Assembly: GCA_041623895.1 (NCBI GenBank)
Contig: JBFJVZ010000013.1
Coordinates: forward strand, 1 to 41,042
Length of the DNA: 41,042 nucleotides
Source of the DNA: JBFJVZ01 sp041623895
GTDB taxonomy: Bacteria; Planctomycetota; Planctomycetia; Pirellulales; Pirellulaceae
Direction of reading: 5' to 3'
Shown here: positions 26,101 through 33,377 of the stretch, one piece after another
How positions within the stretch are numbered: position 1 is the stretch's first letter
Layout: every line of letters begins with the position of its first letter
Program-made: the position numbers and the translations under genes
The notes under the pieces: generated by a model
Seen by the model: only the letters and a program-made list of their open reading frames with translations
The model's database searches: none
Told to the model about the DNA's origin: nothing

Positions 26101-26590
26101 GATTTTCGACCTTGCGTAGCAAAAACCCCTCGTCGCCGCGGGCCCGGTCGGGATCATAAAGACTTAAAATGGAGGCTTGCGAGTAAACATCCGTGCCGCT
26201 GTCGTTGGGATGTTCCGTGTTCGGTTCGATCTTGATCGGTCGGCCGTCGAAGCAGGTAACCAGCAAGTTATAAACTCGGTCAGCCAACTCGAAACTGGTT
26301 GCGCGATCATACGATTCGCCGGGGATTCTGCCCTCGGGTCGAATCACAAACGGCGCGATTTGTTCTTCGGGATAGCGGCATCCATTGACCCCAGCCAGGG
26401 TCAGCGATGCCCCCATCAACTTCATCCACCGCCGCCGCGAGACGCCTTCCGGGAACTCTGAAGCGGCAACCGGAAATTCTCGTTCGACATACTGATCGAA
26501 TTCTTCGCTGCCTCGCAACTCCGAGAGGCTACGCCAGTAACGAGCACCTGGCTTCGTCTGGTTTTCAGTATCTGATGCGTTGAGGGTCAT
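23195..26590 (-). CDS. actB: Alternative Complex III Fe-S / molybdopterin-like subunit ActB
   Basis: This 1131-aa protein has the expected two parts. Residues 51-68 carry a Tat-like motif (SRRRWMKLMGASLTLAGVNG) set about 50 residues in, typical for ActB. The first part (to about 800) is a molybdopterin-oxidoreductase-like domain; in characterised ACIII it holds no Mo cofactor. The second part (about 810-1060) is ferredoxin-like with cysteine clusters CTGCNACVVAC, CVHCETAPCEQVCP, CIGTRYCANNCPFK and CTYCIQRVEKAK...CQAACPAKA, for one [3Fe-4S] and three [4Fe-4S] clusters. The C-terminal 60 residues are a His/Asp/Gly-rich tail with HG/DH repeats. It passes electrons from quinol in ActC to ActA/ActE hemes. 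Confidence 0.95.
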   Translation of the reverse strand: MTLNASDTENQTKPGARYWRSLSELRGSEEFDQYVEREFPVAASEFPEGVSRRRWMKLMGASLTLAGVNGCRYPEEQIAPFVIRPEGRIPGESYDRATSFELADRVYNLLVTCFDGRPIKIEPNTEHPNDSGTDVYSQASILSLYDPDRARGDEGFLLRKVENRRLEVDWEEFDRIAFVKAAEGNNKGGAMAVLTPPTSSPSIVRMLNQLKKRLPNVTIARYDGVRGDAMRTATQQVLGTPAKQVLNLADAKVIVTIQADILGADPAAVVNTRSFSENRNPLAGQMSRLYAVEGGYTLTGAAADSRLALRPGQMRAFLSELQRRIEKLSGGQQHDHGEEELPFDHESLSPADRLERFLDVLAHDIAEAAADAVVVVGDGLGADAVAAGIRLNQKLGSFGKLQSFTPLVDNELGPTVSLSDVVTKVNNGEVDTLLILGGNPVVTAPGEIDVTGAISKVDNSIYLGDYDDETGSLCTWSLPLAHPLESWGDVVNDHGYYGVCQPNILPLLGGRSVIEVLASMLGEDQTDGQKIVRRTADALRGQSLSEREWRRLLHDGFSEDIKSAGKDLTPSGDASPLTAGSPVAISADEIDRDDFEVIFVPADGIYDGRFANNGWLQELPHALTKLVWDNAAIMSPGTAKSLGIKHGLMIALRRGENKVELPVYEMPGCAPGVVTVAIGYGRTKVGAVGGDPDNDVDVVGIDVSPIRSSDSMMIAYKVEGRPNLREYELATTQDHWAIDELGRDETEARSFSLVREGTTELLDKVPTFATEAPKEPHSPPVGKNGSGSPWTEPIAAIKADPEKQYLPQWGMAIDLSKCTGCNACVVACQSENNVPIVGREQVINSREMHWLRIDRYFQGNEENAEIVQQPLACVHCETAPCEQVCPVAATVHTEEGINAMAYNRCIGTRYCANNCPFKVRRFNYFNYNGDVGVGYGVDSFPGSIESANRKLQALVMNPEVTVRGRGVMEKCTYCIQRVEKAKIGARKDGGRAVRDGDVVTACQAACPAKAIEFGNIADPDSAVAKKQADVRSYGMLGQLNVKPRTEYLARVRNPHARLMTAAQRHDLATIKSHHGHGDGHDDHDGHGSDGHGGNDHGDHKENDHEAETKPENGEHSEQKHSDEKHGAELTL

Positions 26591-26647
26591 TTCCGGGTCG
26601 TGAATGCGAAAGGTATGTAATCGGTTTGCAAGAACATCTTGTGAAGG

Positions 26648-27337
26648 TTAGCGGTGGCAAATCGCACAGTTGACTTGCGGATGGATGTTCTTTTCCTGGC
26701 GAACCTCTTTTGCGAAAGCTTCCTGATCCCAATCCGCCGGCGGTTCCCAATCGAGCTGGGTGACGAATTCTTTCGGGCGAAGATGCGGATCAGGGTTGCG
26801 GTGGCAGCTAATGCACCATGCCATCGACAGCTGTTCGTGTTGATAAACGACTTCCATTTGATCGATGCGACCGTGGCAACTCTTGCAGCTAACCCCGGAG
26901 TTCACGTGCGCCGCATGATTGAAGTAGACGAATTCGGGCAAGTTGTGGACACGCTTCCAACCAACGCTCTTGCCGCTTTTCCAACTCTCGTGAATCGGCC
27001 CCAGTTTGGCACTTTCCGCGTGCACAGCCGCAAGTGCCGTGATTCCCTGGTCGTTCGCCGGCGAGTGACAGTTAATGCAGGTCGCCGTCGGAGGCACGGC
27101 CGCATGTGCCGCTTCAAAGACCGTATTGTGGCAGTAGCGACAATCCAGCCTCAGTTGGCCAGCATGAATGGCGTGACTGAAGGGAACCGGCTGCTCCGGT
27201 TGATAACCAATGTTTAGTGTCTCAGGGTCAGTCACCAATCCGCCCATGGCTGCGGCAAATAAGCCGCCGCCAGCGATGGCAATGCCAAGTACCGCGAGAA
27301 AGGGATTGACCCAGCGAGGGAATAAAAACCGTTGCAT
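26648..27337 (-). CDS. actA: Alternative Complex III pentaheme cytochrome c ActA
   Basis: This 229-aa protein has one N-terminal membrane helix (residues 11-32) and five CXXCH sites at 66-70, 87-91, 151-155, 175-179 and 224-228. That is the pentaheme count of ActA. The last heme motif sits at the very C-terminus, one residue from the end. Extra His residues (HAIHAG, NHAAHV, HEQLSM) are candidate distal ligands. The typical ActA phrase QPVPFSHAIHAGQLRLDCRYCH is spread across residues 50-70. It is the first gene of the supercluster. The upstream spacer (27338-27583) should contain the operon promoter, but no clear consensus is visible. Confidence 0.95.
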   Translation of the reverse strand: MQRFLFPRWVNPFLAVLGIAIAGGGLFAAAMGGLVTDPETLNIGYQPEQPVPFSHAIHAGQLRLDCRYCHNTVFEAAHAAVPPTATCINCHSPANDQGITALAAVHAESAKLGPIHESWKSGKSVGWKRVHNLPEFVYFNHAAHVNSGVSCKSCHGRIDQMEVVYQHEQLSMAWCISCHRNPDPHLRPKEFVTQLDWEPPADWDQEAFAKEVRQEKNIHPQVNCAICHR

Positions 27338-27583
27338 AATGGTTGGCCTACGTGTGCAGACGCAGTCCGTATTCGCACAGAAATGGCAAGAGATTTACGT
27401 AGCTACCTTGCTCTGAAGGCCCACAGTATCGTGCCCATATGTCACAACTGACAAGGCCAGCGACGAATCAAGCGACATTGTGCCGCGTGAATTCAGGGCG
27501 GGGCGAAAGAGATGCGCGCGATGTTGCGTCATCATGCCGCAGTTGCTGTCGACAATGATGCTTGCCCAGTTTGACCCTCAGAT
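27338..27583. promoter_or_regulatory. Upstream region of the act/cta supercluster
   Basis: This 246-bp noncoding spacer between the folK stop and the actA start, both on the minus strand, should hold the promoter of the respiratory supercluster. I see no clear -35/-10, riboswitch or terminator. The ribosome binding site ahead of actA is weak (GTAGGCC region). Confidence 0.4.
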
Positions 27584-28579
27584 TCATTGCCACCAGTTTC
27601 CATCATCGGTCACTGGCACAACGGGGCAGCGCATCGAATCCAGCGCCGATGCGACTTCGCTGACCGCCCAATCCAGATCGTCGATCTCCAAACGGTACTC
27701 CGGCCAATCCCAGCCAGCGGGCCACATTTGATGCGGAGCCGGCCAGCGGGTCTGGGCCGTCGTCCGCTGCAATCGTGCCACCAGCCGCGGAACCGCCGGC
27801 AAGGCGGTCGGATCGCCGGCGGACGATTCGTCCGTGCCCGATAGCGGCAGCTTGGGAAGATAGGCGGCGACCCATGGTTGATCCGTCACAATGATCGGCT
27901 CACCGCTTTGACCGCCAGCTTGCATGGATTCGCCCTCGCCCACCACTGCAGAACTCGGCAGCCGCATCGCTGGTGCATTGGCGACCACGGGTATCGATTG
28001 CACTGCGGGATAAGTGGCGAACGTCTGAATCCCGTGTTCATTGGAAAGCCGCCGGCAGATTTCCTGTCGCGTCTGCCAGGTGCAACCGACCAGCGCCAAC
28101 GAAGGCAGACCTGCAGAAACATGATCAGCCAAACGACGAAGCGTCCAGCCGAATCTCGGATCGCGAAAATGCGCCGCGACGTCACAAGCCGGCTGCAATA
28201 CGAATTGCCGGGCGGTATATCGGGGGTGCGGAACCGTGAGCCCCAGACCGCCACCGACCAGTTCGCCATGCAAAACAACATCCAGATCAATCGATCTCGC
28301 GTCCCAGCGGCGACGGCGATGCCGCCCCAATTCCATTTCGATTTGCTGCAACAGATCCAGAATCTGTCGCGCGGTAGCTTCGGTCTCAAATGCTCCAATC
28401 GCATTGAAGAACGGCTCCTGGCCGCCGGGACCGCCGATCGCCGGCGTCTCGAAAAGCCGGCTTGTTTTCAGCGTGGTCGAAATCAGCGACGAACGTGCAA
28501 TCATCCTGGCAGCTGACGCCATCAACTCAAGCCGATTTCCTAAGTTGCTCCCGAAACTAACGATGCATTGTGCGGTCAT
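27584..28579 (-). CDS. folK: HPPK (FolK) with long C-terminal extension
   Basis: A 331-aa product is read from the ATG at 28579, where the family homology begins (MTAQCIVSFGSNLGNR). The frame stays open upstream to 28654 without family similarity. Residues 4-158 are 2-amino-4-hydroxy-6-hydroxymethyldihydropteridine diphosphokinase: FGSNLGNR, ETPAIGGPGGQEPFFNA, RRRRWDARSIDLDVVLHGE (metal Asp98 and Asp100) and PHPRYTARQFVLQPA. It transfers pyrophosphate from ATP in folate synthesis. The last about 170 residues are an unusual extension (SLALVGCTWQTRQEICRRL...). It resembles nothing I can name and has Pro/Trp-rich segments; ordinary HPPK is about 160 aa. The gene is divergent from the CPBP protease. 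Confidence 0.88.
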   Translation of the reverse strand: MTAQCIVSFGSNLGNRLELMASAARMIARSSLISTTLKTSRLFETPAIGGPGGQEPFFNAIGAFETEATARQILDLLQQIEMELGRHRRRRWDARSIDLDVVLHGELVGGGLGLTVPHPRYTARQFVLQPACDVAAHFRDPRFGWTLRRLADHVSAGLPSLALVGCTWQTRQEICRRLSNEHGIQTFATYPAVQSIPVVANAPAMRLPSSAVVGEGESMQAGGQSGEPIIVTDQPWVAAYLPKLPLSGTDESSAGDPTALPAVPRLVARLQRTTAQTRWPAPHQMWPAGWDWPEYRLEIDDLDWAVSEVASALDSMRCPVVPVTDDGNWWQ

Positions 28580-28709
28580 GAAGTTAATCGTACGCCGGAT
28601 TCTGCTGTAATTGTCAATCCGTCCGATGAATTGACGGATTACAAAGAATAGCATTGGCTGTCACAATGAGCTGTTTCGGTCCGCCGTTTCCTCGCTGAGC
28701 CCAAGTCTC

Positions 28710-29360
28710 TTGGACGAAGATCCCGACATTTCCGCCGAACAATCTCCGGACGATGTCTTTGTGGCGGCCGTCTTGTTCGAGTTAGCTCTGGGAGTACTGG
28801 CCCTGGTTCTTGGGTGGTTGCTCGGACCCGATGCGCGGGCGATGATCCCAGAGCTTTCCACTGAGGACATGTGGCCCGTCGTTTCCGGAATCATTTATGG
28901 TTGCCTGGCGGCGATTCCCGTTTTGGGTGTGATTGAAATCGTTCGCCGCATTCCTTGCGAGCCGGTTCGCGAGTTGGAAAGATTAAGTGATGACGGGATG
29001 TTCAAGACTTTATTGAGTCTCAGCCCGTTTGAACTGATTCTGATTAGCATCTGTGCCGGCGTCGGTGAAGAACTACTGTTTCGCGGCTGGTTGTTGTATT
29101 GGCTGGCGGGCTTCGAGAACGGAAGCGGATCGCCAACGCAACTAGAGTTTGCTGTCGCCCTGGTTGCCTCTTCGATCGCCTTTGGCTTAGTCCACCCGAT
29201 CACCAAACTGTACGTTGTCCTGGCAACGTTGATGGGCGTGTACTTTGGTCTGCTGGTCTTATGGACGGGGAACTTGCTGATCCCGATTGCGGCTCACGCA
29301 GCTTACGACGCAGCACAACTGATCATCACCGGCTATCGCGAAGCGGCCGAAGCGGAGTAA
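28710..29360 (+). CDS. CPBP-family intramembrane glutamic protease (CAAX/Abi-type)
   Basis: This 216-aa membrane protein has the CPBP (CAAX protease and bacteriocin-processing) motifs. Motif 1 is Glu120-Glu121-x3-Arg125 in GVGEELLFRGW. Motif 2 is His162 in SSIAFGLVHP. Motif 3 is His196 with Asp200 in AAHAAYDAAQ. Hydrophobic helices lie around 18-38, 56-80, 106-118, 147-163, 168-188 and 190-207. The start is a TTG at 28710, because the frame is closed upstream by a stop at 28632 and has no ATG; its ribosome binding site is weak and a CTG farther up is possible. The substrate is unknown. It converges with uvrA with a 31-bp gap. Confidence 0.85.
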   Translation: MDEDPDISAEQSPDDVFVAAVLFELALGVLALVLGWLLGPDARAMIPELSTEDMWPVVSGIIYGCLAAIPVLGVIEIVRRIPCEPVRELERLSDDGMFKTLLSLSPFELILISICAGVGEELLFRGWLLYWLAGFENGSGSPTQLEFAVALVASSIAFGLVHPITKLYVVLATLMGVYFGLLVLWTGNLLIPIAAHAAYDAAQLIITGYREAAEAE

Positions 29361-29391
29361 CCGTCTTGAAAACTGCCACAACAGGCCCGGC

Positions 29392-32028
29392 CTACGAGCC
29401 GACTGTTTGCCCAGCGAATCTGGCCGCCAGAAACTTGCCCGTCGCAGCGTCCGGCACAGCAGCCAGCTGCCCGGGCGTACCTTCGGCGATGATCTGACCG
29501 CCGCGTACGCCACCCTCCGGCCCCAATTCGATTAGCCAGTCGCAGGCTGCAATCAAATCTAAATTGTGCTCTATGACCAGCACTGTGTTCCCGGCGTCCA
29601 CCAATTTCTGCAGCACTGCCAGCAGCCGTTCGACGTCCGCAAAGTGCAATCCCGTTGTCGGCTCATCCAGCAGGTAAAGCGTTCGTCCGGTTGCAGAGCG
29701 AGATAGCTCCGTTGCCAGTTTGATCCGCTGCGCTTCGCCGCCGCTAAGCGTTGTGCTTGATTGCCCGAGGTGAACGTAGCCAAGTCCGACTGCCTGCAAA
29801 GACCCGAGCAGTCGCTCGATCTTGGGCACATTGGTAAAGAACTTGGCGGCTTCGTCGACCGTCATTTCCAGCACGTCGGCAATACTTGCGTTCTTAAAAC
29901 GAACCTGCAATGTCTGACGGTTAAAACGCCGCCCGCCGCATCGCGTGCAGGTGACAAACAGATCGCTCAGAAAATTCATCTCGATCCGTTCCATGCCATG
30001 ACCTTTGCAAAGTTCACAGCGTCCTGCCGTGGAGTTAAAGCTGAATCTTGCCGCCGTGAAACCTCTCGTTTTTGCTTCACGTGTGGCTGCAAAAACTTTG
30101 CGAATCTCGTCCAAGACTCCGGAGTACGTTGCCGGACAACTGCGCGGACTGCGGCCAATCGGAGCCTGGTCAATGGGAATGATCTTGTCGATGTGCTGGG
30201 ACCCCGAAAGTCTGGCAAACTGACCGGCAATCGGGCTACCCAGGCCCAGTTTCTTGGCCAGCGCAGGATACAGAGTATCGTTGATCAGCGAGCTCTTTCC
30301 GCTGCCCGAAACGCCGCTGACACCGATCAAACGGCCCAGTGGGAATCTTGCGGTCACGCGCTGCAGGTTGTGTGTTGTGACCTCACTGATTGTCAGCCAC
30401 TTGCCGTTTCTTATCTCCCGTCGGGAATCGGTAACCGCACAGCGCCGTTTGCCGCTCAGATATTGCCCCGTCAGGCTCTGTTTGTTTTTGGCGACCGCCG
30501 ACGGAGTGCCCTCAGCGATGATCTTGCCGCCATCGTTTCCCGCACCCGGGCCGATGTCGATCAAGTAATCGGCAGCCAACATCGTGGCTTCGTCATGCTC
30601 CACAATCACAACCGTGTTACCGAGTTGCTGTAATTCCCTGAGGCAGCCGATCAAGCGGTCGTGATCGGCCGGATGCAAACCGATCGAAGGTTCGTCCAAC
30701 ACATAACAGACGCCAACCAAACCACTGCCGATGCTGGTCGCCAAACGGACTCGCTGCAGTTCGCCGCCGCTGAGCGTATCGGCGGGTCGGTCCAGCGACA
30801 GGTAGCCGACACCCACGCGATTCAAAAACTCCAGTCGTCGAGTGACCTCGCGACAAATCGGCTCAGCAACCGCCGAGTGTAACTCCGACAGATCCTGCCT
30901 GATTTTGTTCAGCCAACCCGCCGTTTGCTCAATCGGCATGGCCGTTAGCGAGTGGATGGGAGTGCCACCGATGGTGACGCTCAATGCCTCCGCTCGCAGC
31001 CTGCCGCCTCCGCACTTCGGGCATGTTTCTCGATTCGTTTGCTGGCCGATGTAACCGATGCCGTCGCATTCGGGACAAGCACCATACGGACTGTTGAAAC
31101 TGAACGTCCGCGGTTCGATTTCTGCAAAGCTCGCGCCGCATTCACCGCATGCCATCGCAGTATTGAAAATCGCTTCCAGCCACGCGTCCTCGTGCTGTGT
31201 CAGCGTCGAGATCAAACCACCCGTCAATCGCAGTGCGAGAGCAAGTGATTCGCTGAGCCTGGGCCCGATGCCTTCACGAATCACTAAGCGATCCACAACG
31301 GCTTCGATGGTGTGGTTCTTGCGCGGTGCCAACGGCGGCACGTCTTCCAATAAATACGTCTGGCCATCGACACGAGCACGCAGCAGCCCGGCAACGCGGA
31401 TCGATTCCAAAACTTCTCGATGAGCCCCCCTGCGGCCACGAACCAGCGGCGCCAACAACATCAGCCGGGTGCCCTCGGGCAGCGCTGCCAGCGAATCCCG
31501 GATCGCCTCGGCGGATTGCTGAGAAATCGACGCGCCGCACTCGCTGCAATGAGGTATGCCGATGCGGGCGTACAACAATCGCAAGTAATCGTAGATTTCC
31601 GTGACCGTCGCGACTGTGCTGCGAGCATTCGTCGATCCAGGTTTTTGATCGATTGCTAAGGTTGGCGCCAGCCCCTCGATTGATTCCACGTCAGGTCGTG
31701 GAATCTGATCCAGAAATTGACGCGCGTAAGCCGACAAGCTGTCAATGTATTGACGCTGGCCTTCGGCGAACAAAGTATCAAAAGCTAAAGAGCTCTTTCC
31801 GCTGCCGGAGACTCCCGTGATCACGGTGATCGCATCGCGCGGAATATCAACGTCGACTCCGCGCAAGTTATGCACGCGGGCACCGCGAATCCGAATCGCA
31901 TGCTTCAAATGCTTGTTGTTAAGTTTTCGCGGCACAGCCCGGGTTGGTGTGGGAGATTCGTTGGCGGACAGGTAAGATTCTATGAGATCAACGGCCACTG
32001 GCAGCAGGTTTACCGATAAATGATTCAC
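29392..32028 (-). CDS. uvrA: Excinuclease ABC subunit A, compact form
   Basis: This ATP-dependent damage-recognition subunit of nucleotide excision repair is about 878 aa from the GTG at 32028. The true start is uncertain: GTG at 31998 is also possible, and the frame runs open to 32253 inside dgt. Both ABC modules are complete: Walker A GVSGSGKSSLAFDT and GVSGSGKSSLINDT; signatures LSGGELQRVRLA and LSGGEAQRIKLA; Walker B CYVLDEPSIGLH and LYLLDEPTTGLH. The UvrB-binding region is present. Zinc cysteines include CGECG, CPECDG, CPKCGG and CELCKG...CTRCGG. The segment between CPECDG and CPKCGG is only about 14 residues, against about 120 in E. coli, so one insertion domain is missing. Confidence 0.92.
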   Translation of the reverse strand: MNHLSVNLLPVAVDLIESYLSANESPTPTRAVPRKLNNKHLKHAIRIRGARVHNLRGVDVDIPRDAITVITGVSGSGKSSLAFDTLFAEGQRQYIDSLSAYARQFLDQIPRPDVESIEGLAPTLAIDQKPGSTNARSTVATVTEIYDYLRLLYARIGIPHCSECGASISQQSAEAIRDSLAALPEGTRLMLLAPLVRGRRGAHREVLESIRVAGLLRARVDGQTYLLEDVPPLAPRKNHTIEAVVDRLVIREGIGPRLSESLALALRLTGGLISTLTQHEDAWLEAIFNTAMACGECGASFAEIEPRTFSFNSPYGACPECDGIGYIGQQTNRETCPKCGGGRLRAEALSVTIGGTPIHSLTAMPIEQTAGWLNKIRQDLSELHSAVAEPICREVTRRLEFLNRVGVGYLSLDRPADTLSGGELQRVRLATSIGSGLVGVCYVLDEPSIGLHPADHDRLIGCLRELQQLGNTVVIVEHDEATMLAADYLIDIGPGAGNDGGKIIAEGTPSAVAKNKQSLTGQYLSGKRRCAVTDSRREIRNGKWLTISEVTTHNLQRVTARFPLGRLIGVSGVSGSGKSSLINDTLYPALAKKLGLGSPIAGQFARLSGSQHIDKIIPIDQAPIGRSPRSCPATYSGVLDEIRKVFAATREAKTRGFTAARFSFNSTAGRCELCKGHGMERIEMNFLSDLFVTCTRCGGRRFNRQTLQVRFKNASIADVLEMTVDEAAKFFTNVPKIERLLGSLQAVGLGYVHLGQSSTTLSGGEAQRIKLATELSRSATGRTLYLLDEPTTGLHFADVERLLAVLQKLVDAGNTVLVIEHNLDLIAACDWLIELGPEGGVRGGQIIAEGTPGQLAAVPDAATGKFLAARFAGQTVGS

Positions 32029-33162
32029 CAACGTCAATCTCAGGACGTCGAGCACCTGATATTGGCATCCTACGCCATGCATAGCCGCGACACCGCGGGC
32101 AGGGTCTACGCGGAGGATCCCCATCGATACCGCGGACCGTTCGCCCGCGACCGCGATCGGATCCTTCACAGCAGTGCCTTTCGCCGACTGTCCGGAAAGA
32201 TGCAAGTCTTTACCGGGGAAATGGGAATCTACCACCGCACGCGTCTGACTCATACCTTCGAGGTTTCATCGATCGCTCGGACGATGGCACGAACGTTAAG
32301 GTTGAACGAGGATTTAACCGAAGCCTTGGCATTGATGCACGACATCGGTCATCCACCCTACGGACACTGCGGCGAAGACATTCTCAGCCAGTGCATGCAA
32401 GATGTTGGCGGCTTTTCGCATAACGAGTTCGCACTGGTGATCGTTCAGGAGTTGGAACAACGATACAGTGATTTTCCCGGTTTGAATCTTTCCGCGGAAA
32501 CGCTACGCGGCCAAGACATTCGCGCGCACAAAGCAGAAGCGGCAGTGGGACGCGCTCCGCTGCTGGAAGTTCAGCTGGTCGACGCGGCCGATTCGATCGC
32601 GTATGACGCCCACGATATCGATGACGCGCTGCAAATGGGATTGTTATCAATCGATGAACTGGCTGAATTGGCGGTTGTCCGCCGTTCACTCGACATGCTG
32701 CGTCAGCGGCACGGGCAACTGCCCAGCGGACAACTCAGGCAATCTTTGGTGCATGAATTGATTGATTTGCAGGTGGGTGATTTTTTGCGGGTGGCAATCG
32801 AGCAACTGGCCAACGAGCAGGGACGGACAGCCGAGCAGGTTTGCGATGCGGGATTGCGCCTGCGGCATAGTGCGAAATTAAATCAAGAACGAAAGGAGTT
32901 GGAGGCGTTTTTGTTCGAGGCCGTTTATCGGCATCCCCGCTTGCTTCCCGTCCGGGATGCAGCGGCCAGCCGACTGCGAGATCTGTTTGCGATGCTGCGG
33001 AAAAAGCCCGATCGCTTGCCCCTGCGATTTCGACGACGCAGCGAAACGATCCCGCTGGGGCGGGTGATCGGCGAATATCTGGCCGGCATGACGGACGCCT
33101 TTTGCGACGCCCAGCGGGAAGCGGCCGCCAACTCCGAGACGGGGCCGCTGGCCGATTGGTAG
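32020..33162 (+). CDS. dgt: dGTP triphosphohydrolase-like HD-domain protein
   Basis: This 380-aa HD hydrolase matches the short dGTPase family. It reads ASYAMHSRDTAGRVYAEDPHRYRGPF (split near residues 16-41), then FARDRDRILHSSAFRRLSGKMQVF. Metal ligands are His78 (RLTHTFEV), His107-Asp108 (MHDIGHPPYGHCGED) and Asp191 (DAADSIAYDAHD). It hydrolyses dGTP, or other dNTPs, to the nucleoside and triphosphate in the cytosol. The ATG at 32020 overlaps the proposed uvrA start by 9 bp on the opposite strand, so the two genes share a very tight divergent start region. The C-terminal region is alpha-helical and basic. Confidence 0.92.
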   Translation: MIHQRQSQDVEHLILASYAMHSRDTAGRVYAEDPHRYRGPFARDRDRILHSSAFRRLSGKMQVFTGEMGIYHRTRLTHTFEVSSIARTMARTLRLNEDLTEALALMHDIGHPPYGHCGEDILSQCMQDVGGFSHNEFALVIVQELEQRYSDFPGLNLSAETLRGQDIRAHKAEAAVGRAPLLEVQLVDAADSIAYDAHDIDDALQMGLLSIDELAELAVVRRSLDMLRQRHGQLPSGQLRQSLVHELIDLQVGDFLRVAIEQLANEQGRTAEQVCDAGLRLRHSAKLNQERKELEAFLFEAVYRHPRLLPVRDAAASRLRDLFAMLRKKPDRLPLRFRRRSETIPLGRVIGEYLAGMTDAFCDAQREAAANSETGPLADW

Positions 33163-33377
33163 AAAACAGCTGCTTTTTCTCGATTCGTGTCCCTGGCCGT
33201 GAGATCGTTGTAGCAATCATCGGGATGAAACGGCCTCACTCCTGTTCAGATGATTAGTGCTTCAGCACGTCCCCTTGGGAGTCTGACTTTGACTGACTTA
33301 AACTGAACGAGGTTATCCGGCCGTCTCATCGCGATTGCGGTGGGCCGCCAACAGTCAAGCTACCAAGCAGATTCACA
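33163..33377. other. Intergenic region upstream of the PIN-TRAM gene
   Basis: A 215-bp noncoding stretch that holds a short GTGCT/AGCAC hairpin near 33256-33267 and the presumed promoter of the next gene. No terminator for dgt is clear. Confidence 0.35.

Noticed and set aside
27878..28516. 212-aa plus-strand reading frame opposite folK
   Set aside because: It is antisense to recognisable HPPK motifs and carries no domain of its own.
32735..33220. 161-aa minus-strand frame opposite dgt
   Set aside because: It is a shadow of the dGTPase gene with Arg/Pro/Ser-rich random composition.
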